From positions 186,001-250,000 of the forward strand of contig JAEQBH010006400.1 of NCBI GenBank assembly GCA_016808115.1: a DNA stretch of 64,000 bases, read 5' to 3'. The notes beneath the pieces are model-generated. The model made no database searches. It worked only from the letters and a program-made list of their open reading frames with translations, and was not told where the DNA came from. Within the stretch, counting starts at the first letter, position 1, and every line of letters starts with the position of its first letter. The position numbers were made by a program, and so were the translations under genes. This stretch comes from Tetrastigma voinierianum. Taxonomy: Eukaryota; Streptophyta; Magnoliopsida; Vitales; Vitaceae. Positions 34,801-45,993 of this stretch are shown here, one piece after another.

Positions 34801-35990
34801 ATTAGTAAACCCTAAGGATGATGACATTTATTTAGAACACACCATGTTCAATCATGGTTCAGGCTTCACCTGTACATTGATTCCTTCAGTTGAAGCAAAC
34901 AACAACGATTAACCTTGAGATAGGTGGGTGGTACAAAAACACATTTAGGACAAGACACAATAGGATCAACTACCCTACAATAGGGTGAACTGGACCTTGA
35001 TAATGCCAGAGCATGACCAAATGAAACAGATTCAGACTGTGGAAAGGGCAAGACTAGGTCAGAGAAGAGACTAAAATCAGGATTGGAAGATTTAGTGCTT
35101 GGGAAAGGAAGATTAAATCATGAAAGACAACATTTTAACTAATGTATATGGCATTGGTGGTCAAATCCGAAAATTTATATTCCTTGAATCCAAGAGGATA
35201 ACTAAGAAACACAAAAGGAGTAGCTCTAGGCGAGAATTTACACCTTCATTTATAAAGGATCTTCAATCTATGTTTTAAAGAAGATTCCCTTAATCGATGC
35301 AATTATCTCTTCGTAACCTAGATTTTATCTCCATAAATATCTCTTTGAATATTCTTCTTGATTTACAAAGTGATCTTTCATCCATGTTTATAGAAGGTGT
35401 CCTTAATTATTGCAATTATCTATTTGTAATCTAGATTTTATCTCCATAAAAATCTATTTGAATATTCTTCTAGATTTTATCCCCATAATTATCTCTTCAA
35501 ATGTTCTCCTTTCAAATTTTATCACCATAATTATCTCTTCAAATATTCTGCTTTATCCGAAGCATCTTGAAGAATTTGAATTAAATAATCAGCTGGAAAG
35601 TACACCCAAAGGTGCAAGACTCTTCTTTGTTAAGAGCCCTGGTAGAAAAGGATAGCAACACAATCCTATCCAAGGAGGATTTCTCAATTGATTGAAGGTC
35701 TACCAATAGTAGAGTCCTACCCAGAAACCTGGTCAACCATCTTGTACAAGCCTTGGTTAATCATCTCTTATATCGACCTTGAGACAACCTTTGTAAATCC
35801 CTTTAGTCTCATCAATTAGATGACTGAAACATATAGCAACGTTTTGTCTAAAATTATTCCAATTGTCAGCTCTAACAAAAATTAAAAAAGAAAAACATTT
35901 TTAAGTAGGATGGCTATGCGCTTTGCTTCTTGCATAATCTCGTTTCTGAAATGGGTTTTTGGGATGAAAATTTGCTATCTTTACTACACC
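34801..35990. other. Noncoding spacer with degenerate tandem repeat
   Basis: No gene. At 35254-35550 a unit of about 110 bp (containing GATTTTATCTCCATAA and CTCTTTGAATATTCTTC) occurs twice and is followed by two shorter partial units. On the minus strand the words (GAGATAAAATCTAG, GGAGATA) resemble LTR sequence, so this may be a decayed LTR, but no ends can be shown. Confidence 0.4.
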
Positions 35991-37012
35991 CAATACGATT
36001 CACTGCAGACATGCCATCAACATCAAGTCGCATGCAGTGAACTTAATTTCAGTCCCACTTGATTAATGCCTTTATTTGACTTCAATACGGCCTGAAAAAT
36101 ACATTTTTGCCGACCACGTGAAACACCATGGACGTATATATATGACTTTGTACTGTACCGTCTGCTATGATTTTTCCTTTTCTTACTTCCAATAAAGAGG
36201 ATGATTTTTCTTTCCTTCGTAATTTTCAAAACTAAACACAACCTTAATACTTTTTAGGAATCAAAAGCGGTTTTAATAAAAAAAAATCTCAAAGAAAATC
36301 AAATGTAAATAAATTCACTTACACAAATGTACATATTCTTAATTTTTTAAATCTTTATATTATGAGTGAAAATAAATAAAGTATATTTAAAATAGCAAAT
36401 AAAAATAATAAATGAATTTTAACTCTATTTTATTTTCCTTCATTTTTATTTTCTTTACTTTTTCTTTGTTTTCTTTTCCTTACATTTTCCCTCAATAATA
36501 ATTTTTTTTGTTTGTAAACCAATCATAGCTAATATGTTTAAATTAGGGAAAAATAAAGGTAATCTCAGATGAGCCAATAAAAGTTTATAGCCGTATTGTT
36601 ACTCAAATTTTTTATTTGTTATTTAAGTTTTATTTCATGTCCAATAGAATTAAAAAATTATTTTTATTTTTATTTTTTTTCCTTAAAATTTTCTTTGCAT
36701 CTTCAACTTCAACTCTAATTTGAGGGAAAATGCAAATAAAAGAAAAGAAAGGAAAGTTGCAGGAAAAAAATTAGAGTTAAACCTGGTATATTATTTTTAT
36801 TTTTTACTTTAAACTCATTTTATTTATTTTAACTCATTGATATAAAGTATAAAAAAAATTAAAAATATATTCATTTTAAGATATTTATTTATATTTCATT
36901 TTCTTTGATATTTTTTATTAGACAAGCAAACATGAGAAAATTATTCCTTTATTATTTTTTTATATTTATTATCACTTGGAAATAAGGATGCAAAAATAAC
37001 CGCTATGAAAGC
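35991..37012. other. AT-rich spacer, no gene
   Basis: Long A- and T-runs (for example 36240-37010) with no coding frame, repeat unit or LTR end. The minus-strand open frame at 36023-36241 shows no family features. Confidence 0.5.
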
Positions 37013-37530
37013 AGTTTTTTTTTTCTTTTAATGAAAAACCACAAACTATAAACACAGCCGCGTTGGATAAAGATCCGCTGTAACCAATAAAACTAATATA
37101 AGAAACATCTTTAGGGAAGTTTGATTGTCAAATTCTCGAATCTATAATACTAATAACAATATGTAGTTCTATTAGCTTCTGTATAGACATGGTGACAACT
37201 ATAAATGTTTAGATCCCTAGATAACTTTTAAATATCTTCCATTAAAATCCTAATAGAATAAGGGATATCAATCCTCTATTACCTATTACTATTTTTTAGT
37301 CACCTTCAATTTCTAAGTTTAAAAAATCATTGTTATTGGTAGCTAAAAAATCAACTATAAGTATCACACATTCTGTTATAATAATTGAGAGATTGCCTAA
37401 GTGTTTAGAACCAGTCATCTTTATAATACTCTTAGAATATCTAATGACCCATCCTGAAGCTCTATACCCTAGAACCATCAAAATTGAACTTGAACTTGCC
37501 CAAATAAGGGAAAACAACAAATCCATTTTT
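37013..37530 (-). pseudogene. LINE-type RNase H domain remnant
   Basis: On the minus strand KFNFDGSR (near 37475, the first RNase H Asp), then after a frameshift ASGWVIRYSKSIIKMTGSKH, a short stretch ending in ECVIL where the family has AEC-x-AL, and NNDFLNLEIEGD (all within minus 37296-37526). Further on are degraded pieces of the terminal H-V-Y-R-E-A-N-x-x-A-D-x-L-A region. This is the RNase H fold carried by plant non-LTR retrotransposons and annotated in plants as 'putative ribonuclease H protein'. A T-run at 37015-37030 (A-rich on the minus strand) lies about 70 bp beyond the domain and could be the LINE poly(A) tail. No RT part is present. Confidence 0.6.
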
Positions 37531-37611
37531 CAACCAATTGGAAGACATTTCGTCTTCTCTTCATTAGCCCTATCTTTGATTGTCTTAAAAATTAGGAGAA
37601 AATGCGAGGAA

Positions 37612-38460
37612 CCATGAGAGAAGAATGCACTAAACAAATGAAGTGAGACCAGTTGACAAAAATGAGAAGAGGAATAGTGCTGAAGAGGGACTAACCCATG
37701 AGGATCCCTATCAAGTTGAGGAGGCACGGTATCTCAATGCTAATAGAAGTTAAAAATTTAATCCCAACCTCAACTTGCCAACTCATTACACACCAGCACT
37801 CAGGAACCATGAGAATTTCTCATGTGGAGGAGGAGCATAGCAAGGTCAAAGACCTGGGGAGAATTTTCAACAACATTATTCTTCACATGGGTTCCAACAA
37901 CAACAATAGCAACAAGGAAGTCAGAGAGCAAAAAATCAGACACAAAGGAGATCTTCTTCCTTTGAAGAACAGATGTTGACTTTCATGGGAGAAATAAGGG
38001 TTCGAACCTTCATGAAGCGAAATTTCTTTGATATAGCAACATTTCGAACAAACACAACTATGTTTCGGGCTAATCTGAGATACCTCTCTGAAAACTCAGA
38101 GAGAACCATAGTAGAGGCGGTTGGCCACAGTAATGAAGAATCGGTCAAGGATGCGCTTCCTGAGTGACCTGAGGAAGAATGGAAAGTTGTATGGTGTGCT
38201 TTGTAAGTGGAAGAGACATAGAAAGAAGAAAAGAAGAAGAGATGAAAAAGACTGAAAAAGTTGAGGGAGAAGAAATTAGAAAAGAAAACAAGTTGAGCAG
38301 CTCTGCTTTGGTTGAAGAGGCTTAAAAAGAAGAGGTGCAAATTGAGTAGCAGGTGGAGAGAGAAGAATTGAAGAAGAAAGAGGATAAACAAGCCTACCTG
38401 CCTATTGTTCCCTTCCCTTAGAGGCTTGAGAAATCTAAAATGGAATAGCAGTTCTCTAGA
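37612..38460 (+). pseudogene. gag: Gag C-terminal remnant of A2
   Basis: CATGAGAGAAGAATGCAC at the left edge equals A1 at 14268. It continues with charged frames (37698-37979 with a poly-Asn run NNNNSN; 37973-38167 with TFMGEIRVRT, where A1 has a broken equivalent) and a Lys/Glu-rich linker (KKRREEE-like, 38220-38400). Multiple frames are used, so it is nonfunctional. Confidence 0.65.
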
Positions 38461-39540
38461 TTCTTGGATGTCTTTAAGAAAATGGAGATAAACATGCCCT
38501 TGCAGGCATTGACAGGATGCTTTAATTATGTGCTAAAAGTTTTTAAAAACATTCTAAGTAAGAAGAGAAATTTTCTTTGAAAAATGAGTGAGTGAATTTG
38601 TGGCTAAATGCAGTACGGTGATCTAGAGGAGCTTACGAGAGAGATACGAGAAACAGGCGACACCATTCCACACTACACCATTAGAATTTTGAATTCAAAG
38701 CATTATGTGACTAAGGAGCTACCATCAACTTGATGCCTTTGTCAATAGTTAGAGACTTCGGTTGGGAGCTTATATTACAGTATGACTTTGCAAATGGCGG
38801 ATATGACAATGGCACGGCGAAGGAGTCCTTGAGATTTGCTTTCGTCGAGGTGAGAAAATTCATTTTCACGTAAGGACTTTATAGTCATGGATATGGAAGA
38901 AGACACCGAGAGTTCCATATTTGCTTGGAAGACGCTCACGGCTTCTTGGAGCTTCCTTGATAGATGTGAAAGGGAGAACTCACTCTCGGAGTAGGAAGAA
39001 GCGAGTACACTTCAAGTTGAACCTGACCTTGAAGCAGTCGAGTGTATTGAAAGTCCAGTTAGTAAAGGTTGTAGAAACAATAGTTCCCATAAGTCCTGAA
39101 CTTATTTTTGGTTGTAATTTTCATAACTTAATCAATGAAAATGAGATGAATTTCCATGATCTTAATGATCTTGATTGTGAATTTATGCATTCCAGTTGTG
39201 AATTAAAGGAAACGGTCTTTAGTTTGAATGAGAACAGTATAGAAAAGATAAGCATCAATGAAGAGGAAGCAAAAGAAATAGAGACAAGTTGGAAAGAGGT
39301 TAACCTTGAAGAATTACGAACCGGTTAAAATATGCTTTTTAGAGCGAGAAAAGCAAAACACATTCAATATTTCAGCTGTTGAGCTTAAAACGAAGCGTAT
39401 TGGAGATTATAAGAAAATACAAGGAAGCAATTGCTTGGTCAATAGAAGATTTGAAAGGAATCAATCCTTCTATCTGCACTTCTATCTGCATGCACAAGAT
39501 CCTTTTAGAGGATAATGCAATGACCTCTATTGAACATCAC
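38461..39540 (+). pseudogene. pol: Protease remnant and PR-RT linker of A2
   Basis: Protease words FRFLDVF-like, HYTIRILNSKHYVTKE and INLMPLS (38690-38745) correspond to A1 15300-15400, with the active-site DLGAS destroyed by a frameshift. The linker frame 38921-39328 (135 residues) carries ETIVPISPELIFGC, DLDCEF and NEEEAKEIETS. After a frameshift come ENYKEAIAWSIED-type words, where A2 keeps the Trp codon that is a stop in A1. The junction SICMHKILLEDNA precedes RT. Confidence 0.7.
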
Positions 39541-40350
39541 AGAAGACTGATCCAGTGACGAAAGAAGTACTGAAATGGCTGAATGCAGGCTTCATATATG
39601 CAATCTCATATAGCCCTTGGGTGAGCCCAGTTCATGTGGTTCCCAAGAAGGGTGGATTCACTGTGATCAGAAATGATAAGAATGAATTGATTCCTACAAG
39701 AACTATGACAGGATGGAGGGTGTGCATAGACTACAGAAATCTAAACACTGCTACCAGACAAGATCATTATTCTCCACCTTTGATTGTCCAAATCTTGGAC
39801 ACTTTAGTAGAACCTTTAATTACTTATTTTCTTGATGGATGTGCAGTTTATAACCCAGTCTTTATATCCTGCCAGGATCGAGGAGAAGACTACATTTACA
39901 TGTCCTTATATGGCACTTTTGCTTTGGAGAAGGATGCCATTTGGATTATGTAATGCTCCTGCCACCTTCCAAAGATGTATGATGACTATGTTTTCAGATT
40001 TGGTCGAAGAGGCTATGGAAATCTTCAAGGATGACTTCTTAGTTTATGGATCCAGTTTTGAGAATGTTTGGAAATTTTGGAAATAGTACTTCAGAGGTGT
40101 GAAGACAATAATTTCGCCTTAAATTGGGAAAAATGTCATTTCATGGTAATAGAGGGTATTATCTTAGGGCCTGAATTTACGGGTGGGTTAGATGCGAGAC
40201 CCGAGAAGCATAGGTTTAATCGCCAAAAACTCTCTTGCCACCTACAACAGTGAAATGTATAAGAAGATTCCTAGGACATGCTGGTTTTTATAGGAGATTC
40301 ATAAAGGACTTCTCAAAAATCTCTAGACCATTATGCAAGCTGCAAAAAGA
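39541..40350 (+). pseudogene. pol: Reverse transcriptase remnant of A2
   Basis: The frame 39555-39953 keeps EVLKWLNAGFIYAIS, WVSPVHVVPKKGGFTVIRN, WRVCIDYRNLNTATRQDHY and YFLDG. A frameshift leads to the frame 39832-40086 with RRMPFGLCNAPATFQRCMM, FSDLVEEAMEIF and the catalytic KDDFLVYGSSF, so both Asp residues of the MDDF box are retained here, unlike A1. A TAG then interrupts before LNWEKCHFMVIEG. It is better preserved than A1 but still split. Confidence 0.85.
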
Positions 40351-40810
40351 TGCAAAGTTTGATTTTGATGAATCATGCAAAGCTGCATTTGATGAAATTA
40401 AATCTAGATAGGTTACAGATCCCATCATGGTAACACCTGATTGGAAAAAGGAGTTCGAAATTATGTGTGATGCTAGTGACTATGCAATGAGAGCTGTATT
40501 GGGACAAGAGCGAAGATGTTGAGGCCATATCTTATACCATCGAAAACCTTCAATGAGGCCTGAGAACTACTCTGGCGAAAAAGAGGTGTTAGCAATGGTG
40601 TTGCTTGTGAAAAATTTAGGTCTTATATTGGGGTCCCGGAATTTATATTACACAATGATCATCTTTGCAATTAGATATCGATTGCAAGATCTGAGCCAAG
40701 GCTGTCCAGGTTGGGCATTATTGTTGCGAGAGTTTGATCTAGAAATTAAAGACGAAGGGTAGTAATGATGTGATTAGATGATCACTTGTAGATTGAAAAA
40801 ACTACTAAAG
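40351..40810 (+). pseudogene. pol: RNase H remnant of A2
   Basis: FDFDESCKAAFDEIKSR, then a TAG, VTPDWKKEFEIMCDASDYAM (catalytic Asp kept), a damaged stretch, ENYSGEKEVLAMV (catalytic Glu kept) and LREFDLEIKD near 40730. The central HTDHAA region is scrambled (YYTMIIFAIRY). Confidence 0.75.
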
Positions 40811-41374
40811 AATAAAAATGAAATTGAGAAATAGCATAAAACTTTCTGATGGCTTGTTTGTTTTGTTGCTCCAATCGAAACACCACAGTATCTTCAATAT
40901 TTTGAATTACTTAGCACGTGGAATTATGCCATATGGTCGGCAACAAGTAGAAAAGAAAGTTGAGAAGCGATAGCGAGATTCTATATTTAGGATGATCCAC
41001 TAGTTTTCAAAAAGTGCCGAGATATGATATCGAGAGATGTGTAAAAAGCAGACCCAGGTAAGAAATTATTGATAAATGTCATGCATCACCGTATGGAGGA
41101 CATTTCTTGAGGAGATAGAAACGACCCATAAAATTCTCAATCGGGTTTTTATTGCTACTCTATTATTGTTTTGAATGGGTAAAACATTATGATAAATGTC
41201 GAAACCTGGGCAACATAAGTAGAAATAGGAATGCCCTGTAATCCACAGAGTGTAGATTTTTGATGTGTGGTGGATAAACATGAACCTTTTCTATCATCGT
41301 TTGGAAATCTATACATTCTCCCTAGTTATGGATTATGTATCACAGAATAGGTGACGATAGCTTGTCTAAAATGA
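40811..41374 (+). pseudogene. pol: Integrase N-terminal part of A2
   Basis: Zinc-binding region remnants are homologous to A1 17530-18020: ARGIMPYG, HHRMEDI-like and, near 41330, the MDYV start of the core. The frame is open for no more than a few dozen codons. Similarity to A1 stops at GCTTGTCTAAAATGA, where the solo LTR begins. Confidence 0.65.
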
Positions 41375-41656
41375 TGTCAAGACCGATTTATGTGACCGTA
41401 CCAAATAATACAAGTTCTTTTAAAACGTTTGACCCAGTTTGACCAACAATTAGTATGTGGGCCCAGGTTGACTTTTTCAAGGATGGATAATTTTGGGTTG
41501 ATTAAGACACCATTTATTAGGCCTCATCGTCTGCAGTTCGCCGTAGCGGGTTGAGCGTCGAGTCAGGCTCTGGATAAAAGTTATGGCCACTGGGAGTTGA
41601 ACAACGACATTTATCAATGTCAAGCTATCTTGATTTTACACGGCGACCCTAGGCCC

Positions 41657-41666
41657 TATATAAAAA
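41657..41666 (+). promoter_or_regulatory. TATA box of solo LTR
   Basis: TATATAAAAA preceded by GGCCC and followed about 30 bp later by CAAGAGAAACCTAGCCCG, a plausible start-site region before the GC-rich leader. Confidence 0.55.
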
Positions 41667-42937
41667 CATAGTTTTGCATGCCAAGAGAAACCTAGCCCGA
41701 CACACTCATTTGAGCTCCAAGCCCGAAAACTCCCAAAACCTGAACCGGCCCCAGGTTGTTTTGGCCCCATTTGAGCCAAAGCGGGTTTTGGCGTCAGGAG
41801 CGTCACCGGCCACCACCCTTGCACAGCTGGCCGGGGAGGAGGAGCACGGCGGTGATCTTGGGTGGAATTTCTGGCCGGCCGCGGTAGGACGCCGGATGCG
41901 GCCGTGGTGAGGCGACGGCGACCGCCACCTTGGGTCGCCGGATTTTGGTGTTTTCCGGCCATTCCAGGACGACCCATACCTCCCTCCCACCATTTTTGGA
42001 CCCTCTGAACTCATTTCGGTGGTCCTTTTGCAACAATTCCTCAGTTTGAAAGATGCTTGAAAACAAAGTTGGTCGACTGTTGGATCGAGTTTTTCGGCCA
42101 CCATAGCAACCTTTGGACCAAGGTAAGGGTACTGCTGTGTTCCTGGTCTCTTGGGATTTTCGTTGATATAAATTTTGTAAATTTTGGACATCGTTTGGTT
42201 AGTTTTCCATTTTTGGGTCATATCGAGTAATTACCGAAAAGGTTTGGACCGAAATTGGACACCAATTGGTCACCAAATTAGGCAAAATTGAAGTTGGATT
42301 AGTGAAATTGGACATTTTTATGAGTTATTGGAAGGTTCAATTTCGAAAAATTAGCCTCCGGGTAAAAAGCCCCAATTTTGTGTATCGAGATTACATAGGG
42401 CCTGCTTGTATAATTGGACGTCGGGGTCGATTTAGATAGTTCGAGAGTTCTAAAGATTATTCAAAGACATTTGGGGGCGTCAGATATCTTTAGTTTAGTT
42501 AATGGAGCCTAAATGGTATTATTATTATATTACAGCTCATATTTGAATGGGAGGCGTTCATATGAGGAGCATGTTGAGCATACGCCCAGTACATTGAGTG
42601 GTTTAGATGTTTCAAATGCTTTGGGGTATTATTATGATATATGATTATGGTTAATTATTATATATATAACTTATTTGGTCGAACGGTTGATCATGCGTAA
42701 ATATAATTATCGGTGTTTATATAAACAAGTTATCATTTCATGTGGATTTTGTCAACATTTTAAATATTTGGAAATTTCTGCGAGTTTCATGGATAAATTT
42801 GTGGTATTAAACACTTTGGTACAGGAGTTGAGGTTTTAAACCATTTTGAAAAGTTATTGATTTAAGAAATGGATTTTGAGACTTTGTGAAATGATTATAA
42901 ATGCGGTATTGTTGGAAAGGTTACAATGATTATATTC

Positions 42938-43236
42938 GGGTTCACCTGAAGGTCTATTAGTTGCCACGTGATGTCAGGTTTACCCGAAGGTTTATTAGTT
43001 GCCACGTGATGTCGGGTTCACCCGGAGGTTATTAGTTGCCACGTGATGTCGGGTTCACCCGAAGGTTATTAGTTGCCACGTGATGTCGGGTTTACCTGAA
43101 GTTTTATTAGTTACCACGTGATGTCAGGTTTACCCGAAGGTTTATTAGTTTCCACGTGATGTCGGGTTCACCCGAAGGTTATTAGTTGCCACGTGATGTC
43201 GGGTTTACCTGAAGGTTTATTGGTTTCCACGGTGTC
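42938..43236 (+). repeat. G-box minisatellite in solo LTR
   Basis: Eight tandem units of 36-38 bp. Unit starts: 42938, 42976, 43014, 43051, 43088, 43126, 43164, 43201. Each unit reads GGGTTCACCCGAAGG, then TTATTAGTT, then GCCACGTGATGTC, with a one-base length difference and a few substitutions. Seven units contain CACGTG; the last has CACGGTG. There are no variable spacers, so it is a plain tandem repeat. Confidence 0.9.
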
Positions 43237-44068
43237 GTGGGGTTGGGTTTACCGACGATTTACTATGGATAAATGGCACGGTACATTATTGGTTCTGAGT
43301 AAAGTATAACCATCTCAATGTTTATGGCTATTGTATTTTCATGATTATTTTTACGACATGATGGTTATATATACTTTATGCTCCATTTTTATGTTGTGAA
43401 TAAATTCGGGTTATAAGGTTCTTGATAATGAGTTTGGTAAAATTTTTGAGCATAAATTTCACATTGTTGACTTGGAGTATAAATTTGGGTTTTGTAGCTT
43501 GATTCGAAACGGGAACCTTATAAAAGAAGTGAGCATTGAGGTCTTGAGAGAATAAATTTTCGAAAAAATAAAAACATTATTTTCCATATAAATTATCTGA
43601 CTCATGAGATTTATTATCTCACGTTTTATTGTTTTAAATCAGTTCTCTAAGTCGGGCAATCGTGAGAGATCTACCTCGCGCCCGGCTTCTCGTCACTCGT
43701 CTACGGCGGGTTCACGTTATTCTATCTTATCTTTACGTCTTTGTTTTATTGGACCTATGCCCATTTTTCGTTTGTACCCACTAGAATTCGCAAACACTCT
43801 TAGAATGCTCTGATCTTAGTATTGAACTCATATGAGTTCTTATCATGTGTGTTTGTGGTTGTGACCTATAGTAAGATGGGTCGGTTGTGGATTTTGAGCA
43901 ATTGTGGAACTTTTATATATATATATTGAGGTATTATATTAATGTAGGTGTTACTTTCTTTCTTAAAGTTGGGGTCCCATTGGACACTCCACAGGGATAA
44001 ATGGAAATTAGAACTCCCACCTAGGCGAGACCAGGGAATCTTGGGAAAGGTTTAAGATTCGGGTCACA

Positions 44069-44730
44069 TCTGTCAATCGGAGTTTACAAATAAATCTTTT
44101 GAGCAGGTTTGGAGCACATAGAACAATCATTAGTGATGAGGGAATCCATTTTGAAAATAAAGTTTTTGCAAAACTCATGAGCAAATGTGGAATCAGACAT
44201 GTAATGGGATTGAACATATCACCCTTGATCGGAAATGTGCGAAGCATAAAATTTAATGGAGATAAAGAAAATTAGGAGAAAACGGTGAATGAGAAAAAGT
44301 GAGTGCATAAAGCTAGATGATGCATAGTGGGCTTATAGAGGCGCTTACAAAACTCCCATTGGAATGTCCACTATCTGAAATTGTATTTGGAAAACTTATC
44401 ATCTCCTATACTTTCGAATATAAATCTATGTGGCCAACTAGAGCTGAATTGTGATTTTCCATGCAAATAAAATTACTCAAATGAATAAACCCCGAAGGAT
44501 TTAGGAATAGAAGCTTAAATAATGTCATAATCTAAAGATAAGACAAAGAAGTGGCATGATCAGAAGATTTTTGAGGAAGGAATTCAAAGCAGGAGAATAA
44601 TTCCTATTATACAATTCCAAGCTTCCAGGAAAACTGAAGTCAAGATGGAGTGGTCCTTACACAGTTGTAGCAAGTACACCTTTGAGAGCAGTAACATTGA
44701 AAACTGATTCTAGAAGTGAGTTTAAAGTGA
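44069..44730 (+). pseudogene. pol: Integrase C-terminal part of A2
   Basis: Homology to A1 resumes with TTTGAGCAGGTTTGG (44098). IISDEGIHFENK keeps the second catalytic Asp and a short segment that A1 has lost. Then come KLMSKCGIRHVM, AYKTPIGMS, IVFGKL and KKWHDQKI in broken frames, ending at TLKTDSRSEFKVNG near 44730. Confidence 0.7.
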
Positions 44731-45362
44731 ATGGTAGAAGATTAGGAAAAACTTACATTATCTTAAAGGAAACATAAATAAAGATTAGTTCCATATTTTG
44801 AAGAGAGAAGAGAATTTTTATGAATGAAAAACATGTTGCAGAAAATGTCTAGCTAGAGACATGAAACTGAGCAGTTTCTTGGGAAGCAACCTAAGAAAAA
44901 TTTTAATTTTCACATTTAGCTTGCTTTTGTAAAATTTTTGCGTGTTTGAAGATTTAGTTTTAATTTAGTTTAAAATTTGTATTCAATGATTTTGTTAATT
45001 TTTTGGGACAATGAAACTGTACTAGAGATGGATTTTATTTAGAATCATTCCTTCTGATTATCGATGACGTTACTCTGAGGGGAGTTTTCTTTTTCTAGCG
45101 TCCTTAATGAGAAGGCATAGTTAAAGGTTAGGGGAATGTAATTTTGCGTGGAACAGGAAATTTTAAATAACTTTGTTATGCTCATTCCTTGACTACCTTA
45201 ATGATAATCATGTTTAATTATATTAAGTGAAGAAATGAAATGTGATTGTTCATACTTGAATTGAGGTTCTTTGATGATTATATGTGTTTTCATAAGTATA
45301 ATTTGAGCGTAGGAAAATATTACATCTTTGTTGTTGTGTGTTGATTGAAAAATATTAGTGTA
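44731..45362 (+). other. A2 noncoding spacer after integrase
   Basis: T-rich sequence homologous to 18701-19384 of A1. The acceptor-like CAG of A1 reads GGG here. No gene. Confidence 0.5.
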
Positions 45363-45850
45363 GGAAATTTGAGGAAAGCCGTAAGATTGTCATGGCTGAG
45401 AAATCTCACGTGTGACATTGTTTGACTACATTGTGACACAATGGTTCTCTTTGTCATGACAAAGAGTGAATTAGCCAATTCGAAGTCACAGGAAAATATG
45501 TCGCGACATATTTTTATATGTCGCGACATTATGTCAATTGAGATGAATGAACTATGTCGCGACAATATTTCTCCATGTTGCAACATTATTTCTCTGTGTA
45601 GAGACCAAGTTGCCTCTAAACTCTAATCTTGCAAGAAAGTGTTTGTCGCGACATTATCTCTCTATGTCGCAACATAAGTACACTTGAACATCATATTTTA
45701 TGTCGTGACATTCTTTGTTATATCCTGGCAGACTAACTTTAGCCTTTAATTGATTGAAAAATATGTTGTGACATTATTTATCTATGTCGTGACATAAAGA
45801 TTAAGAAAGGGAATAAACCAGGTTAGTTTTGTCATGACATTTAATGAGAA
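45363..45850 (+). repeat. Internal palindrome array of A2
   Basis: Same place and spacing as the A1 array. Perfect TGTCGCGACA copies start at 45499, 45519, 45555 and 45644, with about ten decayed copies (TGTCATGACA, TGTTGTGACA, TGTCGTGACA). Confidence 0.85.
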
Positions 45851-45859
45851 CAACAAACA

Positions 45860-45993
45860 TTTGGCCCATAAATGATAATTTTTAATGCGAAAAGGCCACC
45901 TTCCTCATAAACCATCAACCCACTCATCTTTCTTCACCAAATCTCTCTCTAACCCTTGTGAAAACCCTAGATTCCCAAAACCTTATTTTGACC
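45860..45993 (+). promoter_or_regulatory. Promoter-like module of A2 additional ORF
   Basis: CCCATAAATGATAA, CTCATAAACC, a CT-rich leader (CATCTTTCTTCACC, CTCTCTCTAACCC), AAAACCCTAG at 45961-45970 and an ATG in ACCATG context at 45994. Order and spacing are nearly identical to A1 19872-20003. Confidence 0.5.

Larger units (their letters stand above)
41375..44068 (+). repeat. Solo LTR, Tekay-like, inserted in A2 integrase
   Basis: A 2.7 kb block interrupts the integrase homology. It starts TGTCAAGACC and ends near GGGTCACA. Inside are a TATATAAAAA promoter at 41657-41666, a GC-rich leader (41750-41960), a G-box minisatellite (42938-43236), and further AT-rich sequence with no coding frames of known family. 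Length, TATA position and GC-rich leader fit the long LTRs of Tekay/Del-type Gypsy elements. There is no internal region, so it is probably a solo LTR made by recombination. No clear 5-bp target duplication remains. Confidence 0.55.

Noticed and set aside
41636..42221. Minus-strand frames of 113 and 171 aa as a gene
   Set aside because: They lie antisense to the GC-rich leader of the solo LTR just after its TATA box and show no domain; chance frames in GC-rich sequence.
42938..43236. CRISPR array
   Set aside because: Units are directly tandem with no unique spacers, the context is a plant LTR and there are no cas genes. It is a minisatellite.
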